A stretch of DNA of 64,000 nt. Source: Algibacter miyuki (GTDB taxonomy: Bacteria; Bacteroidota; Bacteroidia; Flavobacteriales; Flavobacteriaceae). The position numbers and the translations under genes are program-made. Below the pieces are notes generated by a model. That model did no database searches and was not told the origin of the DNA. It saw nothing but the letters and a program-made list of their open reading frames with translations. Each line of letters begins with the position of its first letter. Within the stretch, counting starts at the first letter, position 1. The stretch lies in assembly GCF_042427745.1 (NCBI RefSeq), contig NZ_JBHMFA010000009.1. One strand, written 5' to 3'. Positions 42,907 through 50,541 of this stretch are shown here, in pieces.

Positions 42907-43440
42907 ATGAAGAAAAATTTACTCTTATATATATTACTCGCTTTTTTAATTGCGGTTAATGGTTTTTTCTTATTCAATTATTTAGGGAAACCTAGCGGAA
43001 AAATGCAACGCTCACAACAAGATCCGATGGCTTTTATCGCAGAGCAATTAGATTTTAACGAAAAACAGTTGGCGGCTGTAAAAGAGCTCAATAGAAAGCA
43101 TCATAAAAAAATGAGGCAAAATAATGATGATTTAAGAGGTTTAAAAGATGCGCTTTTTAGTCAATTATCAAATGAATCATTAGATGAGACGGCTATTGAT
43201 TCTATAACTTCTATTATAGGAGTAAAGGAGCAGGAATTAGATAAAATGGCATTTTATCATTTTAGAAGTATTCAGGAGCTGTGTAATGAAACTCAGAAAG
43301 AAGAATTTAAAAAAATAATTAATGATGGACTTAAAAAAGGCGGTGGAGACAGAACAAGAACGCCAAAAGAAGAGGGCGAACGTAGCGGACCGCCACCTCC
43401 ACGCGGAGACGGACGACAAGGACCGCCACCAGGACATTAA
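42907..43440 (+). CDS. Spy/CnrX-like periplasmic sensor protein
   Basis: The 177-residue protein has an N-terminal membrane anchor (LLLYILLAFLIAVNGFFLFN) and a helical periplasmic domain with ELNRKHHKKMRQNNDDLRGL and ELDKMAFYHFRSIQELCNET. The latter is the pattern of Spy/CpxP and of the heavy-metal sensor CnrX. It ends in a Pro/Gly/Arg-rich tail (about 148-177). Histidines lie where metal binding would be possible. It follows the putative anti-sigma gene by 4 bp and ends at a terminator, so it may transmit an envelope signal to that protein. Confidence 0.75.
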   Translation: MKKNLLLYILLAFLIAVNGFFLFNYLGKPSGKMQRSQQDPMAFIAEQLDFNEKQLAAVKELNRKHHKKMRQNNDDLRGLKDALFSQLSNESLDETAIDSITSIIGVKEQELDKMAFYHFRSIQELCNETQKEEFKKIINDGLKKGGGDRTRTPKEEGERSGPPPPRGDGRQGPPPGH

Positions 43441-43455
43441 TTAAAAACATATTAC

Positions 43456-43488
43456 AAAGACTCTAAATTTATTTAGGGTCTTTTTTTT
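43456..43488 (+). terminator. terminator after the Spy/CnrX-like gene
   Basis: AAAGACTCTAAA pairs with TTTAGGGTCTTT around a short loop, then eight Ts. The next ECF-type promoter begins 23 bp later, so the units are transcribed separately. Confidence 0.85.
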
Positions 43489-43510
43489 GTGATTATATTA
43501 ACAATTTAGC

Positions 43511-43541
43511 ACACAAGTTTATGCGAAGAACGCCATCTAAA
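43511..43541 (+). promoter_or_regulatory. ECF-type promoter, copy 2 (EF-hand gene)
   Basis: ACACAAGTTT, 13 bp, CATCTAAA. The -10 block ends 28 bp before the ATG at 43570. Confidence 0.78.
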
Positions 43542-43569
43542 GGGATATAACATTAAAATAATAATTAAG

Positions 43570-44070
43570 ATGAAAAATAGAAAAGTAAACACATTAGTAC
43601 TTGTTTTAGGAGTTACCATAGGGATGTCAAGCATCGGGTTTAGTCAAGAAAGAGGAGACCGTAAAACACCGCCAACCTTTAGTGAATTATTAAAAAACTT
43701 TGATGCAGATGCCGATGGGAAATTAGTAAAAGGAGAAGTTGAAGAACCTTTGAAAAGTCAGTTTGAAAAAATTGATACGGATGAAGACGGGTTTATAACA
43801 GAGGAAGAATTTAAAAACGCACCTAAACCAGAACAAGCTAAAAAAGAAAGTAAAAGCCAAAAAGGATCAAAAGGAGGAAAAGCGCCATTGTTTTCAGAAT
43901 TAATAGAACAAATGGATGCTAACAAAGATGGAAAACTAGCAAAAAGCGAAGTTAAAGGTCCTTTGAAAAATGATTTTTCTAAAGTTGATACCGATGAGGA
44001 TGGTTTTATTTCTGAAGCTGAATTTGAAAATGCTCCAAAACCAGAGCGTCAGGAGCGCCCAAGACGTTAA
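43570..44070 (+). CDS. secreted four-EF-hand calcium-binding protein
   Basis: The 166-residue protein has a signal peptide (cleavage near GFSQ) and four EF-hand loops: DADADGKLVKGE (45-56), DTDEDGFITEEE (69-80), DANKDGKLAKSE (116-127) and DTDEDGFISEAE (140-151). The two pairs are an internal duplication of about 70 residues (FSELLKNF... and FSELIEQM...), joined by a Lys/Ser-rich linker. It is expected to bind calcium in the periplasm or at the surface. It is preceded by its own ECF-type promoter and followed by the CotH unit. Confidence 0.9.
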   Translation: MKNRKVNTLVLVLGVTIGMSSIGFSQERGDRKTPPTFSELLKNFDADADGKLVKGEVEEPLKSQFEKIDTDEDGFITEEEFKNAPKPEQAKKESKSQKGSKGGKAPLFSELIEQMDANKDGKLAKSEVKGPLKNDFSKVDTDEDGFISEAEFENAPKPERQERPRR

Positions 44071-44159
44071 TTGGAATTCAGAAGACCGATTTATGGGAAG
44101 CTGAAACTAGGTATTGTGTTTGGGGCTTTTGAGTCTTAAGTTTTTTTTAACAGCTCCGA

Positions 44160-44190
44160 ACACAAGTTTTAAATTGGAAGAACATCTAAA
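44160..44190 (+). promoter_or_regulatory. ECF-type promoter, copy 3 (cotH-like gene)
   Basis: ACACAAGTTT, 13 bp, CATCTAAA, identical in both blocks to copies 2 and 4. The -10 block ends 56 bp before the ATG at 44247. Confidence 0.78.
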
Positions 44191-44246
44191 ATTTAGATTC
44201 AAACAAAACCATTATAATTAATAGATTAAAAATCAAAACAAACAAA

Positions 44247-45665
44247 ATGAAAGATTTAAAAGTCATATTATTTTCAACATTAATAGCGTTCGTTTATTTT
44301 TCTTGCGCAAATGATGATGTTGTAACAGAAACACCCGAAGAAGAGATTGACGAAGAAGTGATTGTCGTTATAGACGATACAGATTTTGAAGCTACAGATT
44401 GGACGGAAGCAACGCATAGTAAAGATGCCGATCCTGATTTTAATGAAGTTTTTGAAGATGGTACGGTAAAACGATTAGATCTTGTAATTACGGAAGAACG
44501 TTGGCAAAATATGTTGGATGATATGACGAATCTTTATGGAACTTTCGGTTCTAGAGGTGGTGGTAATTCTGGGTTTTCGGATGAAGATCCCATTTTTGTG
44601 CCTGGTGAAGTGTTTTACGAAGGTAAAGAATGGTACCGTGTAGGACTTCGTTTTAAAGGAAATTCAAGTTTGCAAAGTGCATGGCAAGCAGGGATTTTAA
44701 AATTATCTTTCAAGCTTGATTTTGATGAGTTTGAAGATGATTACCCACAAATAAAGAATCAACGTTTTTTCGGTTTTAAAAAATTAAGTCTTAAAAATAA
44801 TTATGATGACGCCTCTATGATGCGTGAAAAAGTAGCAACCGATGTTTTTAGAGATGCCGGTTTAGCGGCTTCGCATACGGCATTTTACACAGTGTATGTA
44901 GATCATGGTGATGGTGCTGAGTATTTTGGAGTTTATACTTTGGTTGAAGAGGTTGATGATACCGTTATTGATACCCAATTTTCTGATAATGACGGTAATT
45001 TGTACAAGCCAGATGGAGATGCTGCAAGTTTTGCGAGCGGAACTTATGATGAAGATGAGTATGTTAAAAAAACAAACGAAGATGAGGCTGATTTCTCTGA
45101 TGTGTCTGGCTTGTTAGATGTTTTACACGATAGTTCTAGAACATCAGACGCTGAAACCTGGCGTGCAAATTTAGATGGTATTTTCGATACAGACGTATTT
45201 TTAAAATACCTAGCGGTAAATACGGTTATTCAAAACTGGGATACTTACGGACGGATGACGCATAATTATTTCTTATATAATAATTTGGATACTGGAAAAT
45301 TAAATTGGATTCCTTGGGATAATAATGAGGCGCTTCAGGATGGAAAACAAGGTGGAGCCTTATCCTTAGATTTTTCAGGGTTAAACGCAGCAACTTGGCC
45401 AATAATAGGTTATTTGTATAACGATGAGGTTTACAAAGCAAAATACGATACATACGTACAAGAGGTTGTTGATGGTGCTTTTGAAACCTCTAAAATGCAA
45501 GCGCTTTATGATTCGTATGCTTCATTATTAGAGGAGTCTGCAACAGCTGAAATTTCTGGGTATACTTTCATGAATTCTAGTGCCGATTTTCAATCCGCTG
45601 TAAATGAACTAAAAAGTCATGCGTCTAGTAGAGCAACGGCTGTAAGTAGTTATTTAAACAATTAA
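44247..45665 (+). CDS. CotH-family lipoprotein
   Basis: The 472-residue protein has a lipobox (FVYFSC, Cys20) and an acidic linker. The CotH kinase-like fold follows: RVGLRFKGNSSLQSAW, FFGFKKLSLKNNYDD, FGVYTLVEEVDD (the GxYxLxE motif), NWDTYGRMTHNYFLYNN and LNWIPWDNNEAL (the WDxN motif). CotH in Bacillus is a spore-coat protein kinase. In Bacteroidota the substrates are unknown, and the secreted location argues for an unusual phosphoryl or related transfer. It has its own ECF-type promoter and a weak hairpin after the stop. Confidence 0.9.
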   Translation: MKDLKVILFSTLIAFVYFSCANDDVVTETPEEEIDEEVIVVIDDTDFEATDWTEATHSKDADPDFNEVFEDGTVKRLDLVITEERWQNMLDDMTNLYGTFGSRGGGNSGFSDEDPIFVPGEVFYEGKEWYRVGLRFKGNSSLQSAWQAGILKLSFKLDFDEFEDDYPQIKNQRFFGFKKLSLKNNYDDASMMREKVATDVFRDAGLAASHTAFYTVYVDHGDGAEYFGVYTLVEEVDDTVIDTQFSDNDGNLYKPDGDAASFASGTYDEDEYVKKTNEDEADFSDVSGLLDVLHDSSRTSDAETWRANLDGIFDTDVFLKYLAVNTVIQNWDTYGRMTHNYFLYNNLDTGKLNWIPWDNNEALQDGKQGGALSLDFSGLNAATWPIIGYLYNDEVYKAKYDTYVQEVVDGAFETSKMQALYDSYASLLEESATAEISGYTFMNSSADFQSAVNELKSHASSRATAVSSYLNN

Positions 45666-45681
45666 AATTTTATAAAAAATG

Positions 45682-45708
45682 CTTCAAAAGCCTCATGTTT
45701 TTGAAGTG
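45682..45708 (+). terminator. weak terminator-like hairpin after cotH-like gene
   Basis: GCTTCAAAA pairs with TTTTTGAAG(TG) around an eight-base loop, followed by TTTCTTTTTC. The next ECF promoter begins 34 bp on. Confidence 0.5.
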
Positions 45709-45741
45709 TTTCTTTTTCTGATGAAAAAAAATAAAAAATGA

Positions 45742-45772
45742 ACACAAGTTTATTTCTATAAACACATCTAAA
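45742..45772 (+). promoter_or_regulatory. ECF-type promoter, copy 4 (YHYH operon)
   Basis: ACACAAGTTT, 13 bp, CATCTAAA. The -10 block ends 30 bp before the ATG at 45803. Confidence 0.78.
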
Positions 45773-45802
45773 ATATATATAACTTAAAATAATAAGTAAA
45801 AC

Positions 45803-46603
45803 ATGAAAAAAGGAATAAAAAAAATAGTACCATACTCGAGTTTTTTGGCTTTAATTTTTATGTCAGCACTCGCTTGTAGTGGTAGTGATGATAGTAGTGC
45901 TTCGGATGAAGAAGAAGTGAGTGAAAACGAAGTGGTTACAGAATTGCATGCAGCATTTGCAGCATTTAATTCTGATGCCGTTACCGTTATTTTATCTGAT
46001 GATGGTACTGAAGTTACTATTGAAACAACAGGGTTTCCGGATCATACTTCGATTTACTGGGAAACAGATAATGCGCTTTATATTGATGAGCCAGGTGTTT
46101 CAAAAACAACTCAAGACACTTATATTGGTGGAGGGCAAGGTGAAGCAGCCAGTATTACGGTTGATGCTACGCCAGATTTAACCGGAGCAACTGTTGCAAC
46201 ACAATTAAATACTATTGGTATAGCGGTTAGTGGAGCGTCTATTTTTAATGACCAAGAAGGTGCGGGGGATTTAGATCAAGCTGCTGGAAGTTTAGATTGG
46301 GCAGGAGCGCATAAAGGTCCTGGTGTGTATCACTATCACTTAGAGCCTACTCCAATTACTAGTGATGATGATAGTTTGGTTGGTATATTGCTTGATGGTG
46401 TTTTTATATACGGAAGGCAGTGTCGTTCAACGGGAACAACTCCTACAGATTTAGATGCTTCAGGTGGTCACACATCAACTACGCAGTATACTGATGGTGA
46501 AGAAGAATATCATTACCATATTATAAATGAAGTATATGCAGCAGGTAATTATGCGTATGCACCGGCCTATGTTCTTTTCGCTGGACCATTTCAAGGATAT
46601 TAA
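45803..46603 (+). CDS. YHYH-domain lipoprotein
   Basis: The 266-residue protein has a lipobox (MSALAC, Cys25), an acidic linker, and the YHYH domain named after its two tetrads. Here they are Y176-H179 in GVYHYHLEPTP and Y236-H239 in EEYHYHIINE. The four paired histidines look suited to binding a metal such as copper, but this is inference. It starts the operon YHYH-MORN-SCO (gaps 12 bp, then a 4-bp overlap) behind ECF-type promoter copy 4. Confidence 0.9.
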   Translation: MKKGIKKIVPYSSFLALIFMSALACSGSDDSSASDEEEVSENEVVTELHAAFAAFNSDAVTVILSDDGTEVTIETTGFPDHTSIYWETDNALYIDEPGVSKTTQDTYIGGGQGEAASITVDATPDLTGATVATQLNTIGIAVSGASIFNDQEGAGDLDQAAGSLDWAGAHKGPGVYHYHLEPTPITSDDDSLVGILLDGVFIYGRQCRSTGTTPTDLDASGGHTSTTQYTDGEEEYHYHIINEVYAAGNYAYAPAYVLFAGPFQGY

Positions 46604-46615
46604 ATTTCAGAAAAT

Positions 46616-47242
46616 ATGAAACCAATTCTTTTTTTTATACTTATTGCTTTTTCTATCACGAGTTGTGAAGAAGGTATGTTTAGTAAAACGGCTAAGGTTG
46701 CTGTTGTTGAGGATGAGTTAATCGTTATTGATAGTGTAGAAGTTTTAAAAGAAGAATTGGTTCTTAATGGAAATAAAGGGATATGGTATTATAAAGACAA
46801 ACCGTACAATGGCTATTCTTTAAAGTATCACTCAAATGGCGTTTTAGAAGAAAAGTGGGGGTTTTATAATGGCAAAAGGGAAGGTGTTGCTAGGCGTTGG
46901 ACTAAAAACGAAAAACTTCAATTGGAATCTTATTATAAAAATAATCGGTTAGTGGGTGTCTATAAAACATGGTGGGAAAATGGTGTTTTATCAGGCGAAA
47001 CTAATTACGAGAATGGTGTTAAGCAAGGTGAAGAAAGAAAATGGTTTTCAGATGGGCAATTGAATAAGTTAAGACATTATGTTGATGGAAAAGAACATGG
47101 TTTTCAAAAAGCTTGGTTAGCCAACGGTAAATTATATGTTAATTATGAAGCCAAAAATGGGCGCATTTTCGGTATGAGAAGAGCAAATTCATGTGTTCGG
47201 TTAGAGGATGAAGTCATAATCAGGAAAAAAACAAATTTATGA
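46616..47242 (+). CDS. MORN-variant (YwqK-like) lipoprotein
   Basis: The 208-residue protein has a lipobox (SITSC, Cys17) and repeats of about 23 residues of the MORN/YwqK type: YHSNGVLEEKWGFYNGKREG, YYKNNRLVGVYKTWWENG, TNYENGVKQGEERKWFSDGQ and HYVDGKEHGFQKAWLANGK. Annotation pipelines often call this family an antitoxin, but it is a lipoprotein here and no toxin gene is near. It shares an operon with the YHYH and SCO genes and overlaps the SCO gene by 4 bp. A scaffold or binding role in the envelope is possible. Confidence 0.85.
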   Translation: MKPILFFILIAFSITSCEEGMFSKTAKVAVVEDELIVIDSVEVLKEELVLNGNKGIWYYKDKPYNGYSLKYHSNGVLEEKWGFYNGKREGVARRWTKNEKLQLESYYKNNRLVGVYKTWWENGVLSGETNYENGVKQGEERKWFSDGQLNKLRHYVDGKEHGFQKAWLANGKLYVNYEAKNGRIFGMRRANSCVRLEDEVIIRKKTNL

Positions 47243-47916
47243 AATACCTATGTATTATAGTGCTTTTTGCTTTTGCAAGCTGTAAAAAGGAAGTAAAAAA
47301 AGAAAATGTTAAAGTTGTTGAAAATAGCAGGGTTGAGTATTTGCCGTATTATAACGATGATTCTTTTACGCCGCATTGGCTAATACCAAATACGGAAGAA
47401 GAAAAGGCGTTTCATAAAATTCCAGATTTTTCATTAACAAATCAATTAGGAGAGGAGGTTACTCAAAAAACGTTTGAAAATAAAATATATGTAACCGATT
47501 TCTTTTTTACAACCTGCCCAGGTATCTGTCCTAAAATGACAGGTAATATGGCAAAAATTCAAGAAGAATTTAAAAATGACAACGACGTCTTATTATTGTC
47601 ACATTCGGTAATGCCTAGTACAGATTCAGTTAATGTTTTGCGGGCGTATGCTAATAAAAATGACGTCATAGATCATAAATGGCATCTAGTAACAGGTGAT
47701 AGAAATGAAATTTATAATCTTGGAAGAGACCATTATTTTGTTGAAAGTGATTTAGGAGAAGTAAAAAGTATTGATGATTTTTTACACACCGAAAACTTTC
47801 TTCTTATAGATAAAAACAAACATATTAGAGGAATTTATAACGGATTAAACAGAGCGTCCATGACGCAGTTAATCACCGATATAAAAGCATTAAAGCAAGA
47901 GGTTGATCATGTGTAG
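47239..47916 (+). CDS. SCO1/SenC family lipoprotein, copper chaperone type
   Basis: The 225-residue protein has a lipobox (AFASC, Cys15) and a thioredoxin fold with the copper site TCPGICPKM (C93, C97) and the distant histidine in LHTENF (H183). All three ligands of the SCO family are present. SCO proteins deliver copper to oxidase CuA sites or act as thiol reductases. The cbb3 oxidase in this window has no CuA, so the client here may be another oxidase or an envelope copper protein. It ends the YHYH operon, with a terminator at 47970-47999. Confidence 0.92.
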   Translation: MKYLCIIVLFAFASCKKEVKKENVKVVENSRVEYLPYYNDDSFTPHWLIPNTEEEKAFHKIPDFSLTNQLGEEVTQKTFENKIYVTDFFFTTCPGICPKMTGNMAKIQEEFKNDNDVLLLSHSVMPSTDSVNVLRAYANKNDVIDHKWHLVTGDRNEIYNLGRDHYFVESDLGEVKSIDDFLHTENFLLIDKNKHIRGIYNGLNRASMTQLITDIKALKQEVDHV

Positions 47917-47969
47917 CTATTTTAGTAATTGATTTTTGGTAGTAGGTTAAATTTTTGTTTAATAGCTCT

Positions 47970-47999
47970 AAAGGCTTCAGTGTAATGCTGGAGTCTTTT
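47970..47999 (+). terminator. terminator after the SCO operon
   Basis: AAAGGCTTCAG pairs with CTGGAGTCTTT (two G-T pairs) around a seven-base loop, followed by Ts. Confidence 0.65.
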
Positions 48000-48099
48000 A
48001 AATTTCATACAGGTTCATCTTTCAATAAAATATTAAAATACGAGTAGGTTTATCTTCAGAATAAGATCTTTTAGATTGAATTATATCAAACACTTTTCA

Positions 48100-48130
48100 A
48101 AAAGCTTCGTGATTATGTCACGGAGCTTTT
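48100..48130 (+). terminator. terminator-like hairpin just before the BNR-repeat gene
   Basis: AAAAGCTTCGTGA pairs with TCACGGAGCTTTT around a five-base loop, followed by CTATTTTT. It lies only 24 bp upstream of the next start codon, so it may be an attenuator or the end of a short transcript from the 48000-48100 gap. Confidence 0.65.
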
Positions 48131-48154
48131 CTATTTTTATAAAAATCTTTTAAA

Positions 48155-49213
48155 ATGAAGCAAATAGTGGTTTTAGTGTCGGTTTTGGTTGTTTTTCTGT
48201 GTAAACCAGAAGATAAAAATAAGATACCAAATTTCACTTCCGTGGAAATGATCCATCTTATAGAAAGCGAGACGTTAAATATTCGTGCTTTAGAAATTGT
48301 GGAAGAAACCAATGGTGCCTATTTTTTAACGTCTGAAGGTTTTGGTGGTTATATAGGGGACCAGGATGGGAAACAAAACATCGTTTATCCTATTACTATA
48401 GGTTCTGATACTGTGGTTAATAATTTTCGAGCGTTGGCGGTAACTTCAAAAAGCAGTTTTGCGTTGTCTATTGAAAGTCCTGCACGATTATATAAAATTA
48501 CAAAAGGAGAGAAGCAATTGGTTTATCAAGAAGATCATCCGAAGGCTTTTTATGACGCTATGCGTTTTTGGAATGATGAAGAAGGCATTGCTATTGGAGA
48601 TCCAACTGATGATTGTATGAGTATCCTTATTACACGCGATGGTGGAAATACATGGCGTAAAGTCTCATGCGATAATTTACCTAAAGTAAATGCTGGCGAA
48701 GCGGCATTTGCAGCTAGCGATACTAATATTGCAATTGTGGACAATCATACTTGGGTGGCTACCGGAGGTAAATCGAGTAGAATATTCTATTCACCAGATA
48801 AAGGAGCTACGTGGCAAGTTTTCGATACGCCTATAATTCAAGGCTCAGAAACTACGGGTATGTATTCGGTGGATTTTTATGATGATTTAAATGGTTTTGC
48901 TGTAGGTGGCGATTATACTAAACCTGAAAGTAATGTTGCAAACAAAATTAAAACTTCCGACGGCGGAAAAAGCTGGCAAGTAGTTGCAGATGGTGAAAAG
49001 CCCGGGTATAGAAGTTGTGTGCAATATGTGCCTAATTCAAAAGGAAAGGCTTTGGTTGTTGTTGGATTTAAAGGTATCGATTTTAGTAACGATGCTGGTG
49101 AAACTTGGAGCAGTTTAAGTGAATCGGGATATTATACCATACGTTTTGTTAATGATACGGTGGCTTATGCGGCTGGAGCAGGACGAATTTCCAAGCTTAC
49201 TTTTCGAGAATAA
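48155..49213 (+). CDS. secreted BNR/YCF48-like beta-propeller protein
   Basis: The 352-residue protein begins with a hydrophobic stretch ending in VVFLC (possible lipobox at Cys16). Several BNR/Asp-box repeats follow: TRDGGNTWRKV, SPDKGATWQVF, TSDGGKSWQVV and SNDAGETWSSL. Together they predict a beta-propeller. Related Bacteroidota proteins are annotated as oxidoreductases or YCF48-like, with no assigned reaction. No ECF-type promoter is visible in front of it, so it is not clearly part of the regulon upstream. Confidence 0.78.
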   Translation: MKQIVVLVSVLVVFLCKPEDKNKIPNFTSVEMIHLIESETLNIRALEIVEETNGAYFLTSEGFGGYIGDQDGKQNIVYPITIGSDTVVNNFRALAVTSKSSFALSIESPARLYKITKGEKQLVYQEDHPKAFYDAMRFWNDEEGIAIGDPTDDCMSILITRDGGNTWRKVSCDNLPKVNAGEAAFAASDTNIAIVDNHTWVATGGKSSRIFYSPDKGATWQVFDTPIIQGSETTGMYSVDFYDDLNGFAVGGDYTKPESNVANKIKTSDGGKSWQVVADGEKPGYRSCVQYVPNSKGKALVVVGFKGIDFSNDAGETWSSLSESGYYTIRFVNDTVAYAAGAGRISKLTFRE

Positions 49214-49381
49214 TAGGCCGTGTTGAGGTTTATTTTGTGTTATTATGGTATGTACTTCATTTTATAGCGTTTAAATCGTAATATTTCCTTGTGTAAAATG
49301 TCAATTTGATCAATAATCTTCTTTGTTTTTTCGGATTTCTTAATTCTAAGTATATTTTATTTCATTTTTCTTAATGATTTT

Positions 49382-49406
49382 TTTAAACGTCCAAATAACG
49401 TTTAAA
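49382..49406. promoter_or_regulatory. operator 1 of the sugar-alcohol operon
   Basis: TTTAAACGT, seven bases (CCAAATA), ACGTTTAAA: 9-bp perfect arms. It shares AAACGTCCAA and the spacer length with operator 2. The site lies about 130 bp upstream of the promoter, which would allow looping. Confidence 0.68.
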
Positions 49407-49492
49407 TCCTTGTTTTATAAGGGTTTCGGTTTGCTGATTGTATGTTTTTATTATTGTAATCGTCTGTATTATAGTTAATTATTAAAAATAAA

Positions 49493-49525
49493 TTTGGAAT
49501 AGTTAGAAAGATTTATCTATCTTTG
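49493..49525 (+). promoter_or_regulatory. promoter of the sugar-alcohol operon
   Basis: TTTG at 49493-49496, a 21-bp spacer, and TATCTTTG at 49518-49525: a full match to the Bacteroidota -33/-7 consensus. Transcription would start near 49531, at the edge of operator 2. Confidence 0.72.
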
Positions 49526-49531
49526 AAAAAT

Positions 49532-49550
49532 AAACGTCCAATGTACGTTT
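49532..49550. promoter_or_regulatory. operator 2 of the sugar-alcohol operon
   Basis: AAACGT, CCAATGT, ACGTTT, just downstream of the -7 box and covering the first transcribed bases, where a bound repressor would block initiation. Confidence 0.68.
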
Positions 49551-49586
49551 TATAAAAAAGTCAACTATAACTAAATTATTGAAATT

Positions 49587-50471
49587 ATGAAATCACCACT
49601 TCTAAAATTAAACTACAAGACTCAAGAGTCTAAAAATGAAGTAAAAACAAATGCTGTAACCGCTATTTGTTCAAAAATTGCAATTATTTGTATCTTAGTG
49701 TTCGGAGGTTCTTCAGTTTATGCTCAGGGCGATGCTAATACAGATGATTATAAGCCTTTTAGTGCAGGAGCGCATATTAAAAATATGCACCTATGGCATG
49801 GTTTTGTTGTACACCCGGGAATGATGGTTGCAACCAACTTAGAATTTAATTCAAGAGATAAGAAATTTACATTCGGTGTTTGGGGTGGAGCTAGTTTTTC
49901 TGGTATCGATTTAGTAAACAAAAATACAGGAGAAACAACAAGTGCGCATTACCAAGAGTTTTCAATTTATACAAAATATCGTTTTAGCGATAAGTTCTTT
50001 ATAGAGGCAGTAACACATAATAACTATACTGGTGTAGAAGAGCGTGGCGATGTATTACATTACTGGAGCTATGATAAAAAGCAAGGGTATAATTTTGTCG
50101 ATCTTAACTTTGGTTACAATGTAACACCTAACACTTTATTATATTTTGCAACTATATTAAACGGTGGTTCTGGAGATTATGAAGTTCAAACCAATGGCGA
50201 TTTAGAGAATTCTTGGACACATTATTTTGAAATAAGTAGTAAAGTGTGGGAAAAAGGAGATTCTAATTTATCACTTTTTGCAGGTGGAGCATGGTCTTTC
50301 GTAACCGATAAAACATTTTATACAGAAGATGCAGGAAACATCATCAATGTAGGTGCTACCTTTAGTAAAAACATTAAATTAGGTAACTATACTTTACCAG
50401 TAGGTGTTACTGCAATGTGGAACCCTGAGAAAGAAAAAACAGTACTACAAGTCGATTTTACCATTTTTTAA
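49587..50471 (+). CDS. outer-membrane beta-barrel protein of the sugar-alcohol locus
   Basis: The 294-residue protein has a long N-region and a signal peptide (cleavage near SVYAQGD, residue 47). It is then made of alternating strands: FTFGVWGGASFSGIDLV, YTKYRFSDKFFIEAVTH, FVDLNFGYNVTPNTLLYFAT and a terminal LQVDFTIF ending in an aromatic residue. This suggests a barrel of about 12-14 strands. The family is not named. As first gene of an ABC-importer operon it may be the outer-membrane channel for the substrate, replacing a SusCD or TonB system. Confidence 0.72.
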   Translation: MKSPLLKLNYKTQESKNEVKTNAVTAICSKIAIICILVFGGSSVYAQGDANTDDYKPFSAGAHIKNMHLWHGFVVHPGMMVATNLEFNSRDKKFTFGVWGGASFSGIDLVNKNTGETTSAHYQEFSIYTKYRFSDKFFIEAVTHNNYTGVEERGDVLHYWSYDKKQGYNFVDLNFGYNVTPNTLLYFATILNGGSGDYEVQTNGDLENSWTHYFEISSKVWEKGDSNLSLFAGGAWSFVTDKTFYTEDAGNIINVGATFSKNIKLGNYTLPVGVTAMWNPEKEKTVLQVDFTIF

Positions 50472-50541
50472 TACGTACGAGTTCGTATGAAGTACTTAAT
50501 AATAGAAACCAACAAACAAAACCAACATTAAATAATTCCTT

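Larger units (their letters stand above)
49214..49586. other. 373-bp regulatory gap before the sugar-alcohol operon
   Basis: Holds two operator-like inverted repeats and a strong promoter (listed separately), plus a half-site-like GCGTTTAAATCG near 49268. The rest is AT-rich, and I see no gene in it. Confidence 0.6.

Noticed and set aside
46616..47242. Toxin-antitoxin module (YwqK-type antitoxin)
   Set aside because: The protein is a lipoprotein inside an SCO operon, and no toxin gene is near.
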